Of a stretch of 44,090 nucleotides of DNA, positions 7,098 to 16,854 are shown piece after piece. Positions within the stretch are counted from its first letter, which is position 1; each line of letters starts with the position of its first letter. Below the pieces are notes generated by a model that did not search any database, was not told the origin of the DNA, and saw only the letters and a list, made by a program, of their open reading frames with translations. The stretch lies in the NCBI RefSeq assembly GCF_014837065.1, contig NZ_JACSPP010000028.1:1-44090 (forward strand), given 5' to 3'. The position numbers and the translations under genes were made by a program. The DNA comes from Phocaeicola intestinalis. GTDB lineage: Bacteria > Bacteroidota > Bacteroidia > Bacteroidales > Bacteroidaceae.

Positions 7098-9455
7098 ATG
7101 ATAACACTTTATTATTTGAAAATGTCGGTACGCTTTTTGACGCGTGCCCGTTCGTACACGATAATTAACTTGCTGGGGCTGGCATTCAGCCTGGCTTGCA
7201 GCATCATCCTGATTCGTTACATCCACCGCGAACTGACGGTGGACGCTAATTGTATTCATCCCGAGACGGTGGTGCTGCCGATGAGAGAGATTTATGGGAA
7301 ATGTATCCCGAGCAGTATGATGTATATGGATTCGGTTTATATAGCTGACGGACATATAACGGAACGGTGCCGGATAGTTCCAGAAGAAAATGCGAGCATC
7401 GATTACGGAAATCGGACCTATACCGTTGATATGCTGGCTGTGGATTCGGCATTTTTCCGGTTCTTTAGCTATCCGGTAACGGCGGGAATGGTTGAGATGC
7501 CCGGAGATGACACGGCTATTCTTACCCGTGACTTTGCGGAACGTTTGTTTGGGAAAGAGAATCCTATCGGGAAGGTATTGGTTTATGGTGAGAAGACAGT
7601 GGTTGTGCGAGGGGTGATTGATGTTCCTTCTTGTAAGACGACTTGGCGTTTCGGTTTGCTGGTTTCTCATGGCTTGCAAAGGTGGAGCCGGATGGGTATT
7701 GAATTGTTGCGTGTATTGCCGGGCATCGATCTGGATGCTATCAATCAAGTGAGCAACGTGTATCGTGAAACGGAGTATTCGGGATTGACGCGGTATAAGT
7801 TCATTCCTTGGAAACAGTTTTATTGGGATTCTTCAGCCTTTGTGGAAAAATCATTGATGAATCACGGCAACAGTTCTTATTTGTTTATTTTGTCTGGAGT
7901 TGTAGCTTTACTGTTGGCAGTAGGCATTCTGAACTTTGTCAATCTTTATATGGTGATGTTGATGAAGCGTTCACGCGAGTATGGCATTAAGAAGGTATTG
8001 GGACTAAGCCGTTTGTCGCTTTTAGGAGAGATTTGGTTGGAAAACTTTGTGTTGGTTTTGGCTTCGCTTTTCGTGGCATGGCTGCTGATAGAAATAACCG
8101 TTGTTCCGGTTGAGTGTCTGTTAGGAGAACAGATTAGTTATACGGTTTTTGATGTTTGGTTATCATTGGGCATTTTGTTGTTATTGCCGTTGCTTACCTC
8201 TGTTTATCCATACGTAAAATACGGTTATCGTTTGCCCATTCAGTCGATGCGGAATATCGGTATGCGTTATTCGATAACTTCGCGTGTGCTTTTCTTGGGC
8301 ATTCAGTATGTCTTTACGGTGTTGTTATTGATATTATCTGTTTATTTCGATTGTCATTTCCGTTTTCTGACGGATACCCCTCCCGGATTCCGGACTGCGG
8401 GAATCTTGGAAGCCAATTTGTATAAAGATAACTGGTATTCCGATAGAAATAAGCGCAATGAACGCCTCAAAGAACTTAAAAAGTCGTTGGACGAGTGCCC
8501 TTATATAAATTTGTGGTTGAGTTGTTCGTATGGTGAAATCAATAGTGGAGTCCAAGTGAAGATTATTAATGATAAAGATACGGTACTATCTATGCGGACA
8601 ATATTTGTTCCGCCGAAATTCTTCAGTTTTTATGGATTGAAAACGGTTGACGGGAAACTTCCCAGCGAAATAGATGATATTACTCGTTCTGAGATTGTAT
8701 TAAATCAGAAAGCAATGAAAGCGTTCGGTTACATTCGTTGTGATGAAGCTTTTGTTAGGGCTGAAGCTCCTTTATGGACATTTCTTGACGCGGACGGGAA
8801 TATTGTAAGCGGTGGTATGGAGTTGATGCCGGTAAGTGCGGTGGTCGGAGATTGTTATTTCGGCAAACTGACTGATGGGATAGAACCTATAGTTTTTGTA
8901 GTTAGTCGGGAATTTGTTAATGATAAGCTTTCCATCGCCGTGCAGCCGGGCAAGGAAAAGGAATTGTTGGACTACCTCCGTAAGACGGTGAAAGAAATTT
9001 ACGGCACCGAAGAGTTCGAATACGATTGGCTCTCGGATGTGGTGAAAGCCCAATACGCCCACGACCGCAAGATAGCTACGGTCTATTCGGTATTCGCCTT
9101 TATCGCCATCGTGGTGTCGTGCATGGGGCTGTTCGGTATTTCGCTTTTTGATATCCGCAGGCGATATCGAGAAATTGCCATCCGCAAGGTGAACGGTGCA
9201 ACGCTGCGCGACCTTTATTGGCTGCTGGGTGGCAGATACTTGAAAGTTTTGCTGGTATCGTTTGTTGTGGCTGTTCCATTAGCTTGGGTGATACTTTACA
9301 AATATACCGAAGATTTTGTATTGAAGGCTCCGCTAAGTCCGTGGATATTCATCGTTGCCTTGCTGTTGGTTGCAGTGATTTCTTTGGGCACCCTTTGGTG
9401 GCAGGTGAACAAGGCAGCCCGCATCAATCCGGCGGATGTGATGAAGGCGGAGTGA
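7098..9455 (+). CDS. FtsX/MacB-type ABC transporter permease (1 of 3)
   Basis: 785 residues. Layout: N-terminal membrane segment (about 17-37), a large extracytoplasmic MacB-like domain, and a block of three membrane segments (about 250-380) holding the coupling motif RSREYGIKKVLGLSR. A second extracytoplasmic domain and a final three-segment block with RRRYREIAIRKVNGA follow. The doubled FtsX arrangement with no fused ATPase is typical of Bacteroidetes permeases. The protein should pair with the separate ATPase at 13681 and pass force or substrate to the adaptor and channel. The C-terminus NPADVMKAE is the usual family ending. Substrate unknown; peptides or antimicrobials are possible. Confidence 0.9.
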   Translation: MITLYYLKMSVRFLTRARSYTIINLLGLAFSLACSIILIRYIHRELTVDANCIHPETVVLPMREIYGKCIPSSMMYMDSVYIADGHITERCRIVPEENASIDYGNRTYTVDMLAVDSAFFRFFSYPVTAGMVEMPGDDTAILTRDFAERLFGKENPIGKVLVYGEKTVVVRGVIDVPSCKTTWRFGLLVSHGLQRWSRMGIELLRVLPGIDLDAINQVSNVYRETEYSGLTRYKFIPWKQFYWDSSAFVEKSLMNHGNSSYLFILSGVVALLLAVGILNFVNLYMVMLMKRSREYGIKKVLGLSRLSLLGEIWLENFVLVLASLFVAWLLIEITVVPVECLLGEQISYTVFDVWLSLGILLLLPLLTSVYPYVKYGYRLPIQSMRNIGMRYSITSRVLFLGIQYVFTVLLLILSVYFDCHFRFLTDTPPGFRTAGILEANLYKDNWYSDRNKRNERLKELKKSLDECPYINLWLSCSYGEINSGVQVKIINDKDTVLSMRTIFVPPKFFSFYGLKTVDGKLPSEIDDITRSEIVLNQKAMKAFGYIRCDEAFVRAEAPLWTFLDADGNIVSGGMELMPVSAVVGDCYFGKLTDGIEPIVFVVSREFVNDKLSIAVQPGKEKELLDYLRKTVKEIYGTEEFEYDWLSDVVKAQYAHDRKIATVYSVFAFIAIVVSCMGLFGISLFDIRRRYREIAIRKVNGATLRDLYWLLGGRYLKVLLVSFVVAVPLAWVILYKYTEDFVLKAPLSPWIFIVALLLVAVISLGTLWWQVNKAARINPADVMKAE

Positions 9456-9473
9456 TTAAATTAAGAATTAAGA

Positions 9474-11900
9474 ATGATGATTATACATTACTTGAAAATT
9501 GCTTGGCGTAACCTGTGGAAGTATAAGACGCAGAGCGCGATTGGCATCGTGGGGCTGGCGGTATGTTTGTTGTGCTTCAGCATTTGCCTGTATGTATGTC
9601 GGCTGATGTGGGCAACCGACCAATGCTTCCCTCAGAAAGAGCGTATTGGCGAGATTGCGATGAAGGAACCCCAAGGAGCGAAAGATTTGGCTGGAGTGCC
9701 TCCGGAACTGATAGATAAGTTGCGTATCCTGAACGGGATGGAAGCAGAAGCCTTTACATACCTGGGGAATCCAGGCTATCGTTCGTTTGAGATAGAAGTG
9801 AAGCCCGACGAGATGTTGCCGTTCGACCCGATGCTATGTATGGAAGTAGATACGTGTTTCCGTCAAGTATTCGGTGTGGATGTGCTGGCGGGTTCGTGGC
9901 AAGCTGCCGTGCATACGCCCAATGCGGTCATCTTGTCGGAAACCTTGGCGCGGCGTATCTATGGAAACCGCTTGCAGGATGCCATCGGAAAGCGTTTGTG
10001 CACCACGTCGAGGTTCGCCTTTGCGGGTGCGAACAGTGGCATCGGCTATACCGTGCAGGCGGTGATGGCAGACATTCCTTCCAATAATAGTTTTACGTAT
10101 ATGCAGCCTCTCGCCATGCTGGTGTTGAATGATAGCGATGGGAGGCTGCAATGGAAGGGAAAGGACGTGACGGGAGGTATGGGTTATGTATTGCTGAAAG
10201 GAGGGAAAGATAGCCGGAAGAAACTGGAAGCAGACCTTCGCACCAAGGGATTGGGTTTGCAGATGTTCGGCAGGGAGTTCGATGTGCATGTCCGTCCTTT
10301 AGGTTATGCCTATTGGAAGTACGGTGGTACGATGTATATCGTGTGGATTGCCGGCATTATCGGGAGTCTGGTGCTTTTGGTGGGGTTGCTCAATTTCTTT
10401 TATTTCCAAGTGGGGACTTTTCTGGCGCGTAGCGGCGAGTACAGTCTCCGGCGCGTATTCGGGGGAGGCAGTGCACATCTGTTGGGGCAATTATTTGTTC
10501 AGGCGGCACTGACGGTGCTGATAGCTTTCCTGTTGGTCTTTGTCTTGATAGAGTTGTTGGCACCCGTATTGCACATCGACATGATGGAGTTCGAACTTAG
10601 CATTGATGGTCCGGTATTGCAATACCAGTGTGCCCAATATCTGTTGTTGGTGCTGGCAGGCAGCTTGGGCGTATGCCTGTTTACTGTGGCACGTACACGT
10701 CGGATAAATATCCAGACAGGCATCCGCGGCATAAGTATCGGACGGGGCAAGCATCGGGTGCGCAACATCATGCTTGCCATCCAGTATTTCATTTGCTGGA
10801 TATTTGTCACCTTGTCTTTCGCACTCTATCTGCAGGCAGATAAAACCACATCGGCACTCTTCGGTACGTTGACCCGTCAGGAGAAAAGCAGGATATTGAG
10901 CATCCCCTTGGATTACCCGTTTATGAAGCAGGCGGAAAAGCTTGCCTTGATAGAGCGCATGAAACAATGTGCGGGGGTGGAAGATTGCCTGTTGTCAGAC
11001 GTTGATTATACACAGGGTGCCTCCGGCAATGTGTTCTATATCCAGCCGGATTCCCGGCGCGATAAGGAGGAAACTCCGGTCAATATTCTTAGTGTGCCTC
11101 ATAACTTTTTCCGGTTCATGCACATTCCTGTCTTGCAAGGCAAGGTTCCCAATACAGAGAATGAACTGGTAATCGATCAGGTTTTCGGGCAGGAATTGCG
11201 CACGAAGCACCGGATGGAGCCTTTGGGTGCTACACTTTATGGATATTACGACGAGGGATATAAAGTAGCAGGGATAAGCAGTCCTTTTGTGACCAATGCC
11301 TACGGAGGAACGTTTGCTGAGAAAGGGTATGTTTTCCAGCTGGTGGATTTCCGTCAGTATGTGGGGCATTGTTACCTGAAGTGCTATGCCGGAAAGGCAG
11401 ATGAAGTGCGCACGCAGGTTGACGGATTGTTGCATCAAGCCTTACCCTATACGGTAGAGCCGCGTATCTCTACTTTTCAGGATGACATCGAGGCGAAACA
11501 GGGGATAGAAAATGCACTGAAAGGCATCATCTTCTTTCTCGCAGTGGTATGCGTGACCCTTACGCTTTTAGGTGTTTACGCAGCTATTACCATTGATACG
11601 GAAAGCCGCAGTAAAGAGGTCGCCATCCGCAAGGTGCATGGGGCAAGCGTGGGGCAGATTATGTGGCTTTTTGCCCGTATTTACATCGGGATAGGTGGGG
11701 CGACGGCTTTGTTGGCTTTTCCGCTGCTTTATGGATTTATGGAGTATTGGGAACAGATGTATCGCATTTTTTTCCGCTACGGAGTTTGGTTTTGGGTAAC
11801 TGTGTTTCTGTTTGTGGCTGCGGTCACAGCCTTTACGGTTGTGTCTCGCATTGTGCGCATTGCCCGCATTAATCCGGCAGAAATGATAAAGAAGGAATGA
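9474..11900 (+). CDS. FtsX/MacB-type ABC transporter permease (2 of 3)
   Basis: 808 residues with the same doubled layout. Coupling motifs are RSGEYSLRRVFGG near the first membrane block and RSKEVAIRKVHGASVGQIMW in the second. The C-terminus INPAEMIKKE again matches the family. It starts 18 bases after the first permease stop, so the two are co-transcribed. It is a diverged paralogue, with little identity outside the motifs, which suggests hetero-oligomers or alternative substrates rather than a recent duplication. Confidence 0.9.
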   Translation: MMIIHYLKIAWRNLWKYKTQSAIGIVGLAVCLLCFSICLYVCRLMWATDQCFPQKERIGEIAMKEPQGAKDLAGVPPELIDKLRILNGMEAEAFTYLGNPGYRSFEIEVKPDEMLPFDPMLCMEVDTCFRQVFGVDVLAGSWQAAVHTPNAVILSETLARRIYGNRLQDAIGKRLCTTSRFAFAGANSGIGYTVQAVMADIPSNNSFTYMQPLAMLVLNDSDGRLQWKGKDVTGGMGYVLLKGGKDSRKKLEADLRTKGLGLQMFGREFDVHVRPLGYAYWKYGGTMYIVWIAGIIGSLVLLVGLLNFFYFQVGTFLARSGEYSLRRVFGGGSAHLLGQLFVQAALTVLIAFLLVFVLIELLAPVLHIDMMEFELSIDGPVLQYQCAQYLLLVLAGSLGVCLFTVARTRRINIQTGIRGISIGRGKHRVRNIMLAIQYFICWIFVTLSFALYLQADKTTSALFGTLTRQEKSRILSIPLDYPFMKQAEKLALIERMKQCAGVEDCLLSDVDYTQGASGNVFYIQPDSRRDKEETPVNILSVPHNFFRFMHIPVLQGKVPNTENELVIDQVFGQELRTKHRMEPLGATLYGYYDEGYKVAGISSPFVTNAYGGTFAEKGYVFQLVDFRQYVGHCYLKCYAGKADEVRTQVDGLLHQALPYTVEPRISTFQDDIEAKQGIENALKGIIFFLAVVCVTLTLLGVYAAITIDTESRSKEVAIRKVHGASVGQIMWLFARIYIGIGGATALLAFPLLYGFMEYWEQMYRIFFRYGVWFWVTVFLFVAAVTAFTVVSRIVRIARINPAEMIKKE

Positions 11901-11920
11901 AACTAGGTGACAAGGAAACT

Positions 11921-11966
11921 AGGTTTAGAGTACCAAAGCTATCTAAAAACCTTGTCACCTTGTCAA
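11921..11966. repeat. Intergenic direct repeat, copy A
   Basis: A 46-base core (AGGTTTAGAGTACCAAAGCT and following, ending TTGTCAAC) recurs at 13618-13663 with two mismatches. CCTTGTCAC and GTGACAAGG around it can pair, so each copy can fold. The two copies bracket the thioredoxin-domain gene at 12014-13564. Confidence 0.8.
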
Positions 11967-12013
11967 CTCGTCACCTTGTCAACTGAAAATATTTAATTAA
12001 AAAAATAACGAAC

Positions 12014-13564
12014 ATGAGAAAACTGTTTTTAGCCTGTATGCTTGCCGGAACATTGGCGGCACAGGCGCAAGGAAGATTTACAATTGAAGGTACTTTGTCG
12101 GGGGTAGACGAAGGAACTGTGTTGGGCTTGTATAAAGACGAAGGAGGAGTAGGTACGGAAGTAGCGGTAGATACATTGCGGAACGGTCGCTTTTTCTTCG
12201 AAGGCATGACTGCAAGCAATGAAGTGGAAGAGTACGACGTGATGGCAAAAGACTATGGGAAACTGCCTCCTGTCTGGCTTAGCTTGTGGATAGGGCCGGA
12301 TACGCATTTGAAAGTGAAAGGCGAGAATAAGTTGCTTAAGACATGGCGTGTGGAAGGCGGGTCGGAATGCCAGCGGTTCCAACAGCAATTGGTTGATGCT
12401 TCCCGAAAGGAACTGGATGCTTTTCAGCAATTGACAATGGAGGGTATGGCTTTGGGTCAGGCTTTGCAAAGCGCTTCGGGAGAGCAACGGGAGTCGATAA
12501 TCGCTAAGTTAAAACAGATGCAAGATGAGCAAGACAGCTTGCAACGGTGTGTCATGGCGAACAATATCCGTCTGATGAAGCAGACGGTGGTAAATAAGGT
12601 ATGGATGAACAGCTTGAACGGATTAGGGATGTCGCTGAAGTATGATAAAAAGTTCTTGCATCGGGATGAGGTGAAAGCACTTTACGAAAGTTTGCCGGAT
12701 GAATGGAAGAATACCGATGAAGGAAAGTCTGTCTATACGGCACTCTATCCGCCGGTAGTGGTGAAAGACGGGGAAATGGCGGTTGATGGAGATTTGTATG
12801 ACCTGCAAGGCAAGGTGCATCATTTGAGTGAGTTCCGTGGGAAATATATCCTGCTCGATTTCTGGAGCAGGGGATGCGGTCCCTGCATCCAGTCGCAACC
12901 GGAATTGAAAGAAATCAGCGAGCTGCATAAAGATAGCTTGGAAGTGGTCAGCTTGAGTATAGAGACTGAAAAAGGATGGAGAGCTTCGGTAAAAGACCAT
13001 CCGTTGGCATGGAATAACTGGAACGACCTGCAAGGGCGGAACGGTATTTCTGCCCGTTATGGAGTGAACGGTATTCCGCATTTCGTGCTGATAGCTCCCG
13101 ACGGACACATCTTGAAGAGTTGGACAGGATATGGTCCGGGTTTGTTGAAGGTGCAGCTCCGCCGGTGGATGCATCCGCGGCCTCAAACGGTCTACGGCAC
13201 ACACGAAGGCAATCCGACGGTAGACTACCCTGTGTATGGAAGTTCGAATACCGATGCCTTGCAGATAACGCAAGTGGAACGGACTGATACCGCAACCATT
13301 GTCCGCATACATGCTTATTATATCCCCAAGTATTGGATTCGGTTGAGCAAGGAAACCCATTTGGTGGCAGATGACGGGACATCGTGTCCGGTACTCCGTT
13401 CGGAAGGTTTTCCCTTGGGTGAGCGGTTCTTTATGCCCGAAAGCGGAGAGGTAACGTTTACGCTATATTTCGCCCCACTTCCGGCAGGCACCCGTACCTT
13501 CGATTTTACGGAAGGCGATGGGGCCGATTCGTGGCAAATCAAAGGGATCAGGTTGAGAAAATAA
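12014..13564 (+). CDS. Secreted TlpA-like thioredoxin protein (DUF4369-type N-terminus)
   Basis: 516 residues. A signal peptide (cleavage near AQAQG, about residue 19) is followed by an all-beta DUF4369-like domain (FTIEGTLSGVDEGTVLGLYKD), a helical linker (about 115-235), and a TlpA/ResA-like thioredoxin domain. The redox motif is C288-G-P-C291 (WSRGCGPCIQS), with cis-Pro in GVNGIPHFVLI. The C-terminal module (about 416-510) closely resembles the N-terminal module of the protein at 16855. It is likely a periplasmic disulfide reductase. Its place inside an export operon suggests it acts on the exported substrate or on the transporter. Confidence 0.85.
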   Translation: MRKLFLACMLAGTLAAQAQGRFTIEGTLSGVDEGTVLGLYKDEGGVGTEVAVDTLRNGRFFFEGMTASNEVEEYDVMAKDYGKLPPVWLSLWIGPDTHLKVKGENKLLKTWRVEGGSECQRFQQQLVDASRKELDAFQQLTMEGMALGQALQSASGEQRESIIAKLKQMQDEQDSLQRCVMANNIRLMKQTVVNKVWMNSLNGLGMSLKYDKKFLHRDEVKALYESLPDEWKNTDEGKSVYTALYPPVVVKDGEMAVDGDLYDLQGKVHHLSEFRGKYILLDFWSRGCGPCIQSQPELKEISELHKDSLEVVSLSIETEKGWRASVKDHPLAWNNWNDLQGRNGISARYGVNGIPHFVLIAPDGHILKSWTGYGPGLLKVQLRRWMHPRPQTVYGTHEGNPTVDYPVYGSSNTDALQITQVERTDTATIVRIHAYYIPKYWIRLSKETHLVADDGTSCPVLRSEGFPLGERFFMPESGEVTFTLYFAPLPAGTRTFDFTEGDGADSWQIKGIRLRK

Positions 13565-13617
13565 TTATAGGTAATAAGGGAAAAAGTTGACAAGGTAACA
13601 AGGAAACAAGTTGACAA

Positions 13618-13663
13618 GGTTTAGAATACCAAAGCTATCTAAAAACCTTGTCACTTTGTCAAC
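13618..13663. repeat. Intergenic direct repeat, copy B
   Basis: Second copy of the 46-base core seen at 11921-11966, with two mismatches. It is preceded by further GACAAGG-type copies (13586-13620) that pair with CCTTGTCAC/TTTGTCAAC to form a hairpin just before the ATPase gene. Confidence 0.8.
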
Positions 13664-13680
13664 AAAAAAATAGAAAGAAT

Positions 13681-14355
13681 ATGATAAAGACAAACAATTT
13701 ACAAAAGGTTTTCCGCACCGACGAGGTGGAGACCTGGGCATTGAACAATGTGAGTATTGAAGTGAAAGAAGGCGAGTTTGTAGCCATTATGGGTCCTTCG
13801 GGATGCGGCAAGTCTACGTTGCTGAACATCTTGGGGTTGCTCGACAATCCTACGGGAGGTGAGTATTACTTGAACGGGAAGGAAGTGTCGAAGTACACCG
13901 AAGCGCAGCGCACGTCCATTCGCAAGGGAATCATCGGTTTTGTATTTCAGAGTTTCAACTTGATAGATGAACTGAATGTGTACGAGAACATCGAATTGCC
14001 TTTGCTTTACATGGGTGTTCCGGCTTCCGAACGTAAGCGGAAGGTGGAGGAAGCTATGGAAAGGATGGCGATAGCCCACCGTTCGAAACATTTCCCGCAA
14101 CAGCTTTCAGGAGGGCAGCAGCAGCGTGTGGCGATAGCCCGTGCGGTAGTTTCCAATCCGAAGATGATACTTGCCGACGAACCGACCGGTAACCTAGATT
14201 CGAAGAACGGAAAGGAAGTGATGAGCCTGTTGACCGACTTGAACAAGGAAGGCACCACCATCGTGATGGTGACCCACTCGCAACACGATGCCGGTTATGC
14301 CGGACGTATTATCCGTCTGTTCGACGGTCAGGTGGTGACGGAAGTGGCGTTATGA
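13681..14355 (+). CDS. ABC transporter ATP-binding protein (MacB/LolD type)
   Basis: 224 residues from the ATG at 13681. Walker A GPSGCGKS, Q-loop FVFQSFNLIDE, signature LSGGQQQRVAIARA, Walker B MILADEPTGNLDS and switch His MVTHSQHDA are all intact. An upstream in-frame start at 13648 would add 11 residues before the family start MIKTNNLQKVF and lies in the repeat. It is the only ATPase among three permeases, so it probably serves all of them. Confidence 0.94.
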   Translation: MIKTNNLQKVFRTDEVETWALNNVSIEVKEGEFVAIMGPSGCGKSTLLNILGLLDNPTGGEYYLNGKEVSKYTEAQRTSIRKGIIGFVFQSFNLIDELNVYENIELPLLYMGVPASERKRKVEEAMERMAIAHRSKHFPQQLSGGQQQRVAIARAVVSNPKMILADEPTGNLDSKNGKEVMSLLTDLNKEGTTIVMVTHSQHDAGYAGRIIRLFDGQVVTEVAL

Positions 14356-14365
14356 TGGTATATGT

Positions 14366-14440
14366 TGGTTAAAAACGCAGATTAACGCAGATTTTCGCAG
14401 AATTTGAATATGGGTGAAAGTTTGTGTTAATCTGCAGGAA
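14366..14440. repeat. Degenerate 'CGCAGATT' intergenic inverted repeat
   Basis: AAAACGCAGATTAACGCAG (from 14373) faces GTTAATCTGCAGG near 14426-14438 as an imperfect inverted repeat, separated by an AT-rich loop. It is the same class as the element at 6987-7078, placed between the ATPase and the third permease. Confidence 0.5.
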
Positions 14441-14468
14441 TTTGAGTTCAATTGATTAGTTGATTCTT

Positions 14469-16808
14469 ATGTCTTATTATCAGTTATTACGGTTGATTAT
14501 ACGAGGCTGGTGGCGCAACAAGTTGTTTACTGTGGTAGCATGGGGCAGTTTGGTCATTGGCATCTTGTGCGTTTCTTTGTTGGGAGCTTTTGTATTGCAT
14601 GAGTATCGTGCCGATAAAGTGATTCCTGACGGAGAACGTATCTTACGCCTGACTCAACAGGTGTCAATGGGAGAGCAGGCAGCGACTACTTTTATATATG
14701 GACCGGATGTGCCGCAAATCGTGTCTGCTTTTCCCGAAATAGAAACTTCTACCCGTGTGTCGAAACGTAGTAAAGTTTCGGTTGTATATCGGGATGAGAC
14801 GTTTTCAATAGAACGGTTTATGCTGGCAGATTCAACGTTTCTTGACTTCTTTCCTTTGGAGGCGGTGCAAGGCAGTTGGCAAGAAGTACAAGTACAACCG
14901 GATGCGATTGCTTTGGAAGAAAAGACGGCGTTGCGGATATTTGGCTCATCGGATTGCTTGGGAGAATCCCTTGCCATGACTGTTGACGGAGATGTTCGTC
15001 CGATGGTTGTGAAGGTGGTGTTCCGCAATCCGGCGCAGGCTTTATTGTCTGTAGGTGCTTTGAGTCTGTCGGCAGGTTCTGATGACGGAGAAGCTTGTTT
15101 CATCAAGTTGCGTGAAGGGACGGACTTGGATAAATTCCGGCAGAAGTTTGCGGAAACTCTTCTTCCTACGGTATTGGGTAAAGGTCATTTGGATACACAA
15201 ACTTTACACGAGTCTTATTTTGATACCAGTGTGCAGGACCTTGTTTTGCGGCATCGTTCGCTTGTCATTCTGGTTATTGGAGGAGTCGTGGCATTGCTTG
15301 TATTGTTAGTCGCTTGTTTCAATTACCTCAATTTAGGGCTTACCCGTTTGTTGGACCGGATGCGTATGTTGCATATTGAGGTTTTTGCCGGTGCGTCGCG
15401 GAAAGACATTTATCGCCAGTTGTTTTTAGATACGTGCCTGATGATTGGGCTGGCGTTCATTTGTTCTTTTTTGCTGATGAATGACCTGTTGCCTTTGTTC
15501 AACCGGTTGATGGATGTCGAGTTGACGATGGGGTACATACTGTCTTATCAAGTATTGCCTTGGTTGTTGTTGGGAGGTATTGTCCTTGCGGGGATTCCTG
15601 CCTTTTTCATCAGCCGGAAGTTGCAGTCGCTTACCGAAAGCGAGTATCGTTGGTTCTATCAGGGTAAGATAAGACGTTTGCTGGTGTCTTGCTTTCAGGG
15701 AGGACAGTTTGTCGTGACCTTGGTTTTATTCAGTGTGTTTTTGATTATCCATAGCCAGTTGGAACTGATAAAGAAAGACAACCTGCGGTTTGAGGGAGTA
15801 ATTGATGTGTATGTAGAAAAGGATTGGGGACCTCCTGTTTCTGCGTGGATGGAAGAAGCAAGGCATTGGCAAGGAGTAAAGGAGGTGACCTTGTCCGAAA
15901 CAGGGCTTTTTGAAGAATCAATGGCCATTATCGGAAAATCGGGAAATCCGGAAGACATTGTTTGGATAGATATGGTTTCGTGCCGGAAAGACTTTTTGGA
16001 CTTTTATCGGCTGGAACTGATAGACTCGGAACAGACCGCTCGTTTGCTTCCTGCTACCGCCTATCCCGTTGTGGTGAACGAAACATTTGTGAAGAAGTTT
16101 GTTCCTGATGGCATCAATCCGATTGGTGAACAGGTGTCCAAATACCTTCCCGATGAACCGTTGTTCGATAACCGGACTATCGTAGGGGTAGTGCGTGATT
16201 TCAGGAAAAGGTCGTTATCCGAATCGGTTTGGCCGTTGTTTATCAGCCTGAACGATGTATCGTCTGCCGATGTGCAAACACTTTCGGTAAGGGTAGAGGA
16301 GGGCAGGAAAGCGGAAGTCTTGAAACAGTTGAGACGGAAATGGGAAGAGGTTTATCCCGACCGGACGTTTGTATATCAGGATATAGGAGGTATATTGGAA
16401 GAAGCCAATCGGGATGTCGTGATGTTGACGGATATCCTGTCTTTGTATGCGGCAATCAGTTTGTTGCTGACTTTTTCTGGTTTGTTCAGTTTGGTGCGTT
16501 ATACCGTCCGTCTGCGTCAACGTGAAATTGCCTTGCGGAAGATACATGGAGCTTCTTTGGGACAAATACAATGGATATTATCTTGCTCGTATGTAGCGGG
16601 GGTGGCAATTGCCTTCCTGATAGCCGTGCCTTTGGTGTATGCTTGCATGCTACCGTGGCTGGAGCATTTCCGTTATTATGCTCCCATCTCCGTTTCACAT
16701 TTCATGATACCGTTGGTGATTACGGCTGGAGTCATTTTCCTTACCGTGTGGCTAATCGGTTATAAGGTTGCGAAAATGAATCCTGCTGAAGTCATCAAGC
16801 GGGAATAA
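14469..16808 (+). CDS. FtsX/MacB-type ABC transporter permease (3 of 3)
   Basis: 779 residues from the ATG at 14469; a TTG three codons upstream is a poorer start. N-terminal segment (LFTVVAWGSLVIGILCVSLLG), MacB-like domain, membrane block with RMRMLHIEVFAGASRKDIYRQ, second extracytoplasmic domain, then RQREIALRKIHGASLGQIQW and the ending NPAEVIKRE. It carries the same coupling motifs as the other two permeases but is clearly diverged. It follows the ATPase by 113 bases. Confidence 0.9.
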   Translation: MSYYQLLRLIIRGWWRNKLFTVVAWGSLVIGILCVSLLGAFVLHEYRADKVIPDGERILRLTQQVSMGEQAATTFIYGPDVPQIVSAFPEIETSTRVSKRSKVSVVYRDETFSIERFMLADSTFLDFFPLEAVQGSWQEVQVQPDAIALEEKTALRIFGSSDCLGESLAMTVDGDVRPMVVKVVFRNPAQALLSVGALSLSAGSDDGEACFIKLREGTDLDKFRQKFAETLLPTVLGKGHLDTQTLHESYFDTSVQDLVLRHRSLVILVIGGVVALLVLLVACFNYLNLGLTRLLDRMRMLHIEVFAGASRKDIYRQLFLDTCLMIGLAFICSFLLMNDLLPLFNRLMDVELTMGYILSYQVLPWLLLGGIVLAGIPAFFISRKLQSLTESEYRWFYQGKIRRLLVSCFQGGQFVVTLVLFSVFLIIHSQLELIKKDNLRFEGVIDVYVEKDWGPPVSAWMEEARHWQGVKEVTLSETGLFEESMAIIGKSGNPEDIVWIDMVSCRKDFLDFYRLELIDSEQTARLLPATAYPVVVNETFVKKFVPDGINPIGEQVSKYLPDEPLFDNRTIVGVVRDFRKRSLSESVWPLFISLNDVSSADVQTLSVRVEEGRKAEVLKQLRRKWEEVYPDRTFVYQDIGGILEEANRDVVMLTDILSLYAAISLLLTFSGLFSLVRYTVRLRQREIALRKIHGASLGQIQWILSCSYVAGVAIAFLIAVPLVYACMLPWLEHFRYYAPISVSHFMIPLVITAGVIFLTVWLIGYKVAKMNPAEVIKRE

Positions 16809-16854
16809 CCGATTTTATGCGTATATTTGTTACATTATTCAATAAAAACAGCTT

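Noticed and set aside
12623..13360. 245-codon minus-strand frame
   Set aside because: Antisense shadow of the thioredoxin-domain gene, no motif, no leader.
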